Positions 1 to 5,682 of a stretch of DNA of 7,303 bases are shown one piece after another; position 1 is the stretch's first letter, and each line of letters starts with the position of its first letter. The notes beneath the pieces were generated by a model. It saw only the letters and a list, made by a program, of their open reading frames with translations, searched no databases and had not been told where the DNA came from. Source of the DNA: Acholeplasmataceae bacterium (GTDB lineage Bacteria > Bacillota_I > Bacilli_A > Acholeplasmatales > Acholeplasmataceae). A program made the translations under genes and the position numbers. The stretch lies in assembly GCA_003518475.1 (NCBI GenBank), contig DOYO01000153.1, positions 1 to 7,303 of the forward strand, in the 5' to 3' direction.

Positions 1-927
1 GCAATCATCGGCAGACGCGCACAGCGCATTGTTGATATCGCGATTGAAAATGGGTATTTAGATATTCCAGCTGAATCCCTGATCAGTTTGAGATATATTG
101 ATGATAAGAACAAAAATGATGGCAGCGATATTGTTGCCTTAGTGACAGGAAACCGCCATGAACCCTTCTTCATGCTTCAAAGAATGTGCAAGAAAGCGGA
201 TCGCTTGATTCACATTTCTGAAAAAGATACAGTCATTCTCATGACCGCACCGGTTCCAGGCACAGAAAAGATGGCAGCTCGAACATTGGACATTCTTTAT
301 CGAAGCGATGCGATGGTCAAAGTAATTGACAAGAGATTGTTGTCAGCTGCGCACGCAACCGCAGAAGAATTGAAGATGATGATGAATTTGCTGAAGCCAA
401 AGTATATTATTCCGACAATCGGCGAATACAGACACCAATATGGATTGAAGAAGCTCGCTCAAGAAATCGGTTATGATGAAAAAAATATTTTCGTATTGGA
501 TAACGGCGACGTTCTCACCATGGAAAATAATGATGCTTACGTCTCCAGAGCGGATATCAACACAGGTGAAATCCTGATTGACGGCACTGCAGTAGGCGAT
601 GTCAACGACTTTGTCATGAAGGATAGAGAATTGCTTGCTGAAGATGGCGCATTGCTCCTTGTGGCACATGTCAGCCCGAAAACGAAGCAAATACTTGGTG
701 AAGTGCAAATCGTCACCAGAGGATTTGTCTACATTCAAGAATCTGAAGAAATACTCAACAAGGTCAAGGAATTATTTTTGACTGTCAGCAAAAAACATTT
801 GGAAGGCAAATATATCAACTGGAATGACTACAAAAAGGATGTTAGAAATGAAGTGAACCGTTTCATTTATCAGGAGATCAGAAGATCACCGATTACCATC
901 CCGGTCATTATTTCAACTGAAGGATAA
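1..927 (+). CDS. rnj: RNase J-family ribonuclease (metallo-beta-lactamase/beta-CASP), C-terminal part, 5' end outside window
   Basis: The frame is open from base 1 and gives 308 residues before TAA at 925-927. RNase J proteins are about 555 residues, so roughly the C-terminal 55% is visible. RNase J enzymes are cytoplasmic 5'-3' exo- and endoribonucleases of mRNA decay and rRNA maturation. Family marks, in visible-residue numbering, are AIIGRR at the start (AVVGR in B. subtilis J1), TAPVPG (82-87, like SSPIPG), LLKPKY then GEYR (130-144), DNGDVLTM, and RGFVYIQES in the C-terminal domain. The motif B His is kept (H118, bases 352-354). The motif C His, normally PxHGEYR and H390 in B. subtilis J1, is Ile140 (418-420). 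The usual TGSQGEP reads TGNRHEP (49-55). This suggests a diverged or catalytically weak paralogue, perhaps a J2-like partner subunit. That is inference, because the N-terminal HxHxDH motif lies upstream. The TTG at 88 is internal, not the start. The gene ends at the terminator at 941-975. Confidence 0.88.
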   Translation, partial: AIIGRRAQRIVDIAIENGYLDIPAESLISLRYIDDKNKNDGSDIVALVTGNRHEPFFMLQRMCKKADRLIHISEKDTVILMTAPVPGTEKMAARTLDILYRSDAMVKVIDKRLLSAAHATAEELKMMMNLLKPKYIIPTIGEYRHQYGLKKLAQEIGYDEKNIFVLDNGDVLTMENNDAYVSRADINTGEILIDGTAVGDVNDFVMKDRELLAEDGALLLVAHVSPKTKQILGEVQIVTRGFVYIQESEEILNKVKELFLTVSKKHLEGKYINWNDYKKDVRNEVNRFIYQEIRRSPITIPVIISTEG

Positions 928-940
928 CAAAAAATAAGGA

Positions 941-975
941 ACGCGCGCATGACATTTCATGCGCGCGTATTTTTA
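941..975. terminator. Bidirectional intrinsic terminator between convergent RNase J and rarA
   Basis: A perfect 12-bp GC-rich stem (941-952 with 957-968; arms ACGCGCGCATGA and TCATGCGCGCGT) closes a 4-nt CATT loop. A T-rich tract follows on the + strand (970-980). An A-rich tract precedes it (929-936), which becomes a U-tract for transcripts coming from the - strand. It lies just after the RNase J stop (927), and the T-tract contains the rarA stop codon (973-975), so it probably ends both convergent transcripts. Confidence 0.93.
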
Positions 976-2205
976 TCTTTTCTTCATTTTGATCTTATCT
1001 ATTTGTTTTAAGCGTTCTGCGAGCGCTTTTTCATAGCTGGATTCTGTTTTAGGATGATAATATGCTTTATCCTTGATCAGATCTGGCAGATAGCTTTGAT
1101 CATTGATGCTGTCTTTATCGTTATGGGGATAATGATAGATATCCGGGTTTAGTTTTATTTTTCTATTGTTTGCATGATCTGGTATCGTTCCCGTATCGGT
1201 TGTTTCATAGTCATTGATCGCTTCATCAATCGCGATAATCGCGGTATTTGATTTTGGTGATAATGCCATATCGATGACGATGGCTGACAAGATGATTCTA
1301 GCTTCCGGGAACCCGACTTTAATGGCGCTATCGCAGGCATTCAATACTTTTCCGCCCATTAAGGGATTAGCAAGTCCGATATCTTCATAACTGATGACGA
1401 TCAAGCGTCTGATGATGGCTTGAAGGTCTCCTAAGGTAATCAGTCTGGCAAGCCAGTGAATGGATGCGTCGACATCTGAACCGCGGATTGATTTTTGAAG
1501 TGCGGAAAGCAGTTCATAGAAATGATCTTCGTGATCGTCTAGGTCATGACTCATTTTTCCTGCAACCCGGTAGACTGTTTGAGCGGTGAGCGTATCCCCG
1601 TCATTTAAAACAAGGGAGGCGCTTTCTAAGATATTTAATGCTGTTCTCACTTCATGATTGGAATATCTGACAATGGCTGAAACCGCATTTTTCTCTATTT
1701 TTATATCGACATCAAGCTCTTTGATGCCGTTCATGACGGCTTTTTCGATGGATTCCTCGTCTAGGTTCTTCACTTCATACAAGTGACATCTGGAACGTAT
1801 CGCCATGTTGATACTTTGATATGGATTTAACGTTGTTAGTCCGATCACTGTGGCATTTCCATTTTCCATGAAGGGTAGAAGATAATCCTGCACATCGGTT
1901 TTCATACGGTGTATTTCATCAACAACAATCAAAATGTCATGATAATTCGTCGTTTCAATGATGTCTTTAAGCTTGGCTTTTGTATCAGTTGAGGCATTGA
2001 AAAAATAATAGTCAAGACCAGACCTTTCAGCGAATAATTGAGCAATGGTTGTCTTTCCTGTGCCGGGAGGTCCATAAAGAATAAAGGATAAAAGTTTCTT
2101 TTTAGCAAGCATGGACGTTAAAACACCATCCTTGCCTACCAGATGGTCCTGTCCAAATACATCTTCAAATTTTTGAGGTCTCATTCTATACGCCAACGGC
2201 TTCAT
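973..2205 (-). CDS. rarA: Replication-associated recombination protein A (RarA/MgsA), AAA+ ATPase
   Basis: This 410-residue AAA+ protein is close to the usual family length (about 420-450). RarA/MgsA/WHIP proteins are cytoplasmic, clamp-loader-like ATPases that act at stalled replication forks with SSB and the replisome. Seen in order: the N-terminal LAYRMRP and VFGQDHLVG typical of RarA; Walker A GPPGTGKT (45-52); Walker B ILIVVDEIH (91-99); sensor 1 GLTTLNP (122-128, usually GATTENP); arginine-finger region IRSRC (136-140); and sensor 2 with R187 (HEVRTALNILE). The C-terminal oligomerisation region has KSIRGSDVDASIHWLARL (238-255), YEDIGLANP (273-281), PKSNTA (317-322) and a YPH...QSYLP tail. 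The ATG at 2205 is preceded by a GGTGA-type ribosome binding site and an extended -10 promoter. It is transcribed away from apt. In B. subtilis rarA (yrvN) lies near aspS-hisS, so the neighbourhood is a rearranged form of a known cluster. It ends inside the shared terminator. Confidence 0.96.
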   Translation of the reverse strand: MKPLAYRMRPQKFEDVFGQDHLVGKDGVLTSMLAKKKLLSFILYGPPGTGKTTIAQLFAERSGLDYYFFNASTDTKAKLKDIIETTNYHDILIVVDEIHRMKTDVQDYLLPFMENGNATVIGLTTLNPYQSINMAIRSRCHLYEVKNLDEESIEKAVMNGIKELDVDIKIEKNAVSAIVRYSNHEVRTALNILESASLVLNDGDTLTAQTVYRVAGKMSHDLDDHEDHFYELLSALQKSIRGSDVDASIHWLARLITLGDLQAIIRRLIVISYEDIGLANPLMGGKVLNACDSAIKVGFPEARIILSAIVIDMALSPKSNTAIIAIDEAINDYETTDTGTIPDHANNRKIKLNPDIYHYPHNDKDSINDQSYLPDLIKDKAYYHPKTESSYEKALAERLKQIDKIKMKKR

Positions 2206-2221
2206 GTTCTCACCCGTTTCT

Positions 2222-2248
2222 ATTATAGCATACTTGCTAAAAAGTAAA
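2222..2248 (-). promoter_or_regulatory. rarA promoter (sigma-A type, extended -10)
   Basis: Reading the - strand, a perfect TATAAT (bases 2227-2222) is preceded by TGC (2230-2228), giving the extended -10 form TGnTATAAT. A weak -35-like TTTACT lies at 2248-2243 with a 15-bp spacer, or TTTTTA at 2250-2245 with 17 bp. The extended -10 would offset the poor -35. The expected start falls only about 10 bases before the ATG, so the leader is very short. The run GGGTGAGAAC just before the ATG supplies the ribosome binding site. The elements interleave with the apt promoter on the other strand. Confidence 0.7.
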
Positions 2249-2262
2249 AAATGGGTTAAAAT
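2234..2262 (+). promoter_or_regulatory. Promoter of the apt-relA-dtd operon
   Basis: TTGCTA at 2234-2239 (-35, consensus TTGACA) and TAAAAT at 2257-2262 (-10, consensus TATAAT) are separated by 17 bp. This predicts a start near 2269 and a leader of about 45 nt before the apt ATG at 2315. It overlaps the divergent rarA promoter between 2234 and 2248. No other promoter-like sequence is apparent before relA or dtd, which are 15 bp apart from and overlapping their upstream genes, so this site probably drives all three. Confidence 0.55.
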
Positions 2263-2278
2263 AAGACGGTAGAAGAAA

Positions 2279-2300
2279 GGTCTTTTTTTGTTTAAGGACC
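2279..2300 (+). other. Small hairpin in the apt 5' untranslated leader
   Basis: GGTCTTT (2279-2285) can pair with AAGGACC (2294-2300), giving 7 bp with one G-U around a T-rich loop. It ends 4 bases before the GGAGG ribosome binding site (2305-2309). No T-tract follows, so it is not a terminator. A role in mRNA stability or translation is possible but unproven. Confidence 0.35.
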
Positions 2301-2314
2301 GCTTGGAGGAAAAT

Positions 2315-2827
2315 ATGAATTTAAAAGATTATATTGCTGATGTACCTGATTTTCCAAAGAAGGGCATATTGTTTCGTGATATTACGCCATTGATGTCGAA
2401 TGGAAAGGCTTATCACTATGCTGCAGAACAATTTACGAATTTCGCAAAAAAGAAAAATGCAACCTTGATAGTAGGTCCTGAAGCTAGAGGATTCATTTTT
2501 GGCTGTCCTGTCGCGACGAATCTTTCCATCGGATTCGCTCCAGTTAGAAAACCAGGAAAGCTTCCAAGAAAATCAATCAGTGTTTCCTATAATCTTGAAT
2601 ATGGTTCCAATGAGCTATGCATGCATGACGATTCTGTTAAAAAAGGCGACAGAGTGATCATCATTGATGACTTATTAGCAACTGGTGGAACGATTCAAGC
2701 GACGATTGACTTAGTTGAAAAACTTGGCGGAGAAGTTGTCGGCATTGCGTTTTTAATTGAACTCGCAGATTTGAATGGAAGAGAAAAATTAGGGAAATAC
2801 GATATATTAACACTCATTACTTACTAA
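2315..2827 (+). CDS. apt: Adenine phosphoribosyltransferase
   Basis: This enzyme converts adenine and PRPP to AMP and pyrophosphate in cytoplasmic purine salvage. The product has 170 residues, the same length as B. subtilis Apt, and close similarity runs end to end: NLKDYIADVPDFPKKGILF at the N-terminus, VGPEARGFIFGCPVA (53-67), GFAPVRKPGKLPR (73-85), and the PRPP-binding loop VIIIDDLLATGGT (114-126). The C-terminus KYDILTLITY also fits. The ATG at 2315 is chosen because GGAGG (2305-2309) lies 5 bases upstream and the protein then starts like its relatives. An in-frame TTG at 2288 would add nine residues without family support or a good ribosome binding site. It is the first gene of the operon, with relA starting 15 bp after its stop. 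Linkage of apt to relA is common in Firmicutes and couples purine supply with (p)ppGpp metabolism. Confidence 0.97.
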   Translation: MNLKDYIADVPDFPKKGILFRDITPLMSNGKAYHYAAEQFTNFAKKKNATLIVGPEARGFIFGCPVATNLSIGFAPVRKPGKLPRKSISVSYNLEYGSNELCMHDDSVKKGDRVIIIDDLLATGGTIQATIDLVEKLGGEVVGIAFLIELADLNGREKLGKYDILTLITY

Positions 2828-2842
2828 AAGGGATGTGCTTTC

Positions 2843-5020
2843 ATGTCTGATCCATTGTTTGAATCCTTAGCCCAATCGTTTGACTCCTATATCAAGAGAG
2901 AGTCTGATATCAAGCTTATTGAAAAAGCTTATTTTTTGGCGAAGGAAAAGCATGAAGGTCAGATGCGCAAGAGCGGTGAGCCATATATCACCCATCCAAT
3001 CGCAGTCGCTAAGATTTTAGCTGAATTAAGAGGCGGACCAGCGACTTTGATTTCCGCTTTGCTCCATGATACGGTAGAAGATACGTCATTGACACTTAAA
3101 GAAGTGGAAACGATGTTTGGATCCGATATCGCGCAACTGGTCGACGGAGTGACAAAAATAGGCAAACTGTCATTCAACACCAAGGCATCTGCTGCAGATA
3201 ATCATCAAAAAATGCTTTTAGCGATGGCTAAAGATATCCGTGTCATCTTGATTAAGATCGCTGACCGTTTGCATAATGTCAGAACTCTTGAATCCATGAG
3301 TCCGGAAAAACAATATAAAATCGCCAGTGAAACATTGGAAATCTATGCTCCTCTAGCACATCGACTTGGTATCTTTAGAATCAAGGCAGAATTAGAAGAC
3401 AGATCGCTCAGATATACGGATCCCCCAATGTATTACCGCGTTTCAAACATGATTCAAACCAAGAAAAATGAACGCGAATCCTCCATCAATCAAGTGATTG
3501 AAGATATCAAGGAGATGTTTACGACCAGTGAACTGCGTGATTTTGAAATCAAAGGCAGAATTAAAAATATTTACAGCATCTATAAAAAAATGACGAGGGA
3601 CAGCCGTTCCTTTGAAGATATTTATGATTTATTGGCAGTCAGAATCATTGTTGACCGCATTGAAACCTGTTATCAAGCACTCGGCATCATCCATGCGAAC
3701 TTCACTCCTATTCCTAGAAGGTTCAAGGATTATATCGCAGTACCTAAGCCAAATATGTACCAATCTCTGCATACCACTGTTTTATCGGAAGATGGAACGC
3801 TTTTTGAGGTTCAGATCAGAACCAATGAAATGGATCAGATTGCTGAATATGGGGTTGCTGCACACTGGGCATATAAAGAAAATAAGACATACTCTAAAGA
3901 AAGAGAGCAGTTTGAAATTGCTCAAAAACTGAAGTGGTATGGAGAACTTCTCAAGATGAGTGAAGATACGGATGAAACCGAGGGCGGAGCAGAAGAATTC
4001 GTCGGAACAATCAAAGGTGATATTCTAGATGCCAATGTCTATGTTTTCACTCCCAAAGGTGAAGTCATCGAACTGCCTAAGGGATCAACTCCCATCGATT
4101 TTGCTTACCGGATCCACACGGATGTCGGGAACAAAATGGTTGGAGCGCTCGTCAATAACAGAATCGTCACCTTGGATTATGAACTGAATACAGGCGATAT
4201 CGTCAGCGTTAAAATCAATAAGAATTCAGCAGGTCCGAGCGATGACTGGTTAAAAATCGCCAAATCTCAGCATGCTAGACATAAAATCAAAGGTTTCTTG
4301 AACAAGAAGAACATCGATTCTATCATTGCCATCGGCAAGGATTTGATGGAACGTGAACTTCAAGGTGTCAAAACAACAGAAACCATTGATGACAAGTTTG
4401 TCAAACTCCATTTTGAAAAGAATTTAATCTTTACCGTTTCTGATTTGTATGAAGAAATCGGTAAGGGGAACTTAAGTACAAAAACTGTCATCAGCAAGCT
4501 TTTAGGTCAAGATTTCGATCGTGAGCTGCAGTTGCAGAGACAGATGGATAAAGCTGCGAGACAACTTACTACACATAGTGAAACAGGCGTCATTATCGAA
4601 GGTCTTTCGAGTCCTCAATTAAAATTGGCGAACTGTTGTCTCCCAATACCGGGAGATCCAATCATTGGGTATGTGAGCAAGCAAAGCGGTATTGTCATTC
4701 ATACTTCTTTTTGCCCCAATTGCAAGACTTTTGAAGAGAATAGGTTGATTGAAGCATTTTGGTCTACAAATATTACCAGAAAGTATCCAGCTGTCATGAA
4801 GATTGTGGGAGGAAACAAGTCTACTTTATTAACTGAAGTGATAAGTGCTGTCAATGCTCAAACGATTTCGATTGCTGAAGTGAACGCGATGACGACAACG
4901 AATCTAGAAATGGTCATTAAAATCAAAGTTTCAATCACGAATGCGCAATCTCTGCAAACCTTGATGGTCAATTTAAGAAAAATCAGTGATATCTATACTG
5001 TGGAAAGAGATTTCAAATGA
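2843..5020 (+). CDS. relA: Bifunctional (p)ppGpp synthetase/hydrolase, RelA/SpoT family (Rel)
   Basis: This is the long RSH enzyme that makes (p)ppGpp from ATP and GDP/GTP during amino-acid starvation on the ribosome and also degrades it. The 725 residues match the family length. The HD hydrolase domain is intact: R42, H51, H75-D76 (LLHDTVEDT), E79-D80, D141 (ADRLHN). The synthetase domain has GRIKNIYSIYKKM (238-250), YDLLAVR (261-267), RFKD (293-296, the RxKD form of bifunctional Gram-positive enzymes rather than the ExDD of E. coli RelA), YQSLH (306-310) and E322. Both activities are therefore expected. The TGS domain is at about 394-457, a zinc-finger/CC domain has C598, C599, H620 and C624, and an ACT domain ends the protein (about 650-725). 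The ATG at 2843 follows an AAAGGGATG ribosome binding site that is weaker than the neighbours'. The stop overlaps the dtd start as ATGA. An additional Cys, C627, makes a CPNC pair. Confidence 0.98.
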   Translation: MSDPLFESLAQSFDSYIKRESDIKLIEKAYFLAKEKHEGQMRKSGEPYITHPIAVAKILAELRGGPATLISALLHDTVEDTSLTLKEVETMFGSDIAQLVDGVTKIGKLSFNTKASAADNHQKMLLAMAKDIRVILIKIADRLHNVRTLESMSPEKQYKIASETLEIYAPLAHRLGIFRIKAELEDRSLRYTDPPMYYRVSNMIQTKKNERESSINQVIEDIKEMFTTSELRDFEIKGRIKNIYSIYKKMTRDSRSFEDIYDLLAVRIIVDRIETCYQALGIIHANFTPIPRRFKDYIAVPKPNMYQSLHTTVLSEDGTLFEVQIRTNEMDQIAEYGVAAHWAYKENKTYSKEREQFEIAQKLKWYGELLKMSEDTDETEGGAEEFVGTIKGDILDANVYVFTPKGEVIELPKGSTPIDFAYRIHTDVGNKMVGALVNNRIVTLDYELNTGDIVSVKINKNSAGPSDDWLKIAKSQHARHKIKGFLNKKNIDSIIAIGKDLMERELQGVKTTETIDDKFVKLHFEKNLIFTVSDLYEEIGKGNLSTKTVISKLLGQDFDRELQLQRQMDKAARQLTTHSETGVIIEGLSSPQLKLANCCLPIPGDPIIGYVSKQSGIVIHTSFCPNCKTFEENRLIEAFWSTNITRKYPAVMKIVGGNKSTLLTEVISAVNAQTISIAEVNAMTTTNLEMVIKIKVSITNAQSLQTLMVNLRKISDIYTVERDFK

Positions 5021-5451
5021 GAGTTGTCGTGCAAAGAGTGCTGAAGGCATCCGTTCTAGTCGAAGATGAAATTGTCGGAAAGATAGATAAGGGATACTTG
5101 CTTTATATTGGTATTTCTGTAAAAGATGATGAAAAAACAACAATTAAAATGGCCGAAAAAATTCATAATTTACGTGTTTTTGAAGATGAGAACGGGAAAA
5201 TGAATTTGAACCTGAACCAAGTAAGAGGAAGTATTCTTTCCATCTCCCAATTTACGCTTTATGGAGACACGAAGGGGAACAATCGTCCTTCCTTCATTGA
5301 AGCTGCAAGACCGGAGCAAGCCAATCCATTATATGAACTATTGAACAAGGAATTGGAAAAGCATCACCATGTGGAAAAAGGTGTATTTGGAGCACATATG
5401 AATATAGATTCCATCAATGATGGTCCGGTTACTATCGTTATTGAAATCTAA
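5017..5451 (+). CDS. dtd: D-aminoacyl-tRNA deacylase
   Basis: DTD hydrolyses the ester bond of D-aminoacyl-tRNA (for example D-Tyr-tRNA) and also glycyl-tRNA(Ala), recycling tRNA and keeping D-residues out of proteins. It works as a homodimer in the cytoplasm. The 144 residues match the family length. The two signature motifs that form the active site across the dimer are present: SQFTLYGD (77-84, SQxxT type) and NDGPVT (134-139, containing the cis Gly-Pro). RPSFIEAARPEQA (90-102) is also typical. The ATG overlaps the relA stop by 4 bases (ATGA) and has only a weak purine-rich site (GAAAGAG) upstream, so translation is probably coupled to relA. The relA-dtd pairing is widespread in Firmicutes. 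No terminator is visible after the stop, and the next promoter begins one base later. Confidence 0.97.
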   Translation: MRVVVQRVLKASVLVEDEIVGKIDKGYLLYIGISVKDDEKTTIKMAEKIHNLRVFEDENGKMNLNLNQVRGSILSISQFTLYGDTKGNNRPSFIEAARPEQANPLYELLNKELEKHHHVEKGVFGAHMNIDSINDGPVTIVIEI

Positions 5452-5483
5452 TTGACTTTTTATCGATTTTAGGTTAATATAAT
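5452..5483 (+). promoter_or_regulatory. Promoter of the T-box/acetyltransferase/hisS unit
   Basis: TTGACT (5452-5457), immediately after the dtd stop, is a good -35. A perfect TATAAT at 5478-5483 is 20 bp away, which is longer than ideal. TAATAT at 5475-5480 gives a 17-bp spacer but a poorer hexamer. Either choice starts transcription near 5487-5491, just before the T-box leader. Read-through from relA-dtd into the leader is also possible. Confidence 0.6.
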
Positions 5484-5489
5484 AGTGTA

Positions 5490-5667
5490 ATTCAATCGTC
5501 AACGATAAAGGATATTTCATTGTTATAGATATTTACTCCATATAACAATAAATTGTGACACCTTTTGAGACATTTGTCATAATGAGGGCTAGATAATTTT
5601 TTTCTAGAACTAAGGTGGTACCGCGTATTCATACGTCCTTAGATATTTTTAAGGACGTTTTATTTTT
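5490..5667 (+). promoter_or_regulatory. T-box riboswitch leader (tRNA-sensing antitermination), upstream of GNAT-hisS
   Basis: The T-box core AAGGTGGTACCGCG lies at 5612-5625, and the family 3' arm CGTCCTTAG follows at 5634-5642. CTAAGG (5610-5615) pairs with CCTTAG (5637-5642) in the antiterminator, presenting TGGT (5616-5619) to the tRNA acceptor end. The terminator uses the same 3' arm, so the two are exclusive. A stem III-like hairpin CTAGA/TCTAG (5589-5593 with 5603-5607) sits just upstream, as is usual. The 5' part is short, about 120 nt from the predicted start to the T-box core. It contains AATCG/CGAT-type pairing (5495-5506), a perfect 9-bp stem (5519-5527 with 5541-5549), and another stem (5552-5560 with 5575-5583). 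A classical Stem I with AG bulge is not evident. A possible specifier is GACAC at 5557-5562 region. The start and Stem I are uncertain, but the T-box identity is firm. Confidence 0.88.
5633..5667 (+). terminator. T-box-controlled intrinsic terminator
   Basis: ACGTCCTTA (5633-5641) pairs perfectly with TAAGGACGT (5650-5658) around an 8-nt loop, and TTTTATTTTT follows (5658-5667). Bases 5637-5642 are shared with the antiterminator. Binding of an uncharged tRNA should therefore block this hairpin and allow transcription into the acetyltransferase and hisS. It could also stop transcripts reading through from relA-dtd. Confidence 0.92.
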
Positions 5668-5682
5668 GTTTATGGAGGTTTT

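Noticed and set aside
88..90. TTG as the start of the RNase J gene
   Set aside because: The frame is open to base 1 and the upstream residues (AIIGRR...) align with the RNase J family, so the gene simply enters the window.
343..738. Antisense open frame of 131 codons on the - strand
   Set aside because: It lies wholly inside the RNase J coding sequence, the translation resembles no family I know, and there is no good ribosome binding site.
2288..2314. Upstream TTG start for apt
   Set aside because: It lies inside the leader hairpin, has no ribosome binding site and adds nine residues absent from the family. The ATG at 2315 has GGAGG at the right distance.
3612..3932. 106-codon + strand open frame inside relA
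   Set aside because: It overlaps the conserved synthetase domain in another frame and looks like a shadow. No ribosome binding site or family likeness is visible.
5338..5520. Short - strand open frame spanning the dtd end and the next promoter
   Set aside because: It is antisense to the conserved end of dtd and to the promoter, has low-complexity composition and resembles no known small protein.
5519..5549. Perfect inverted repeat as a terminator for relA-dtd
   Set aside because: No T-tract follows and the stem is AT-rich. It fits better as part of the T-box leader structure.
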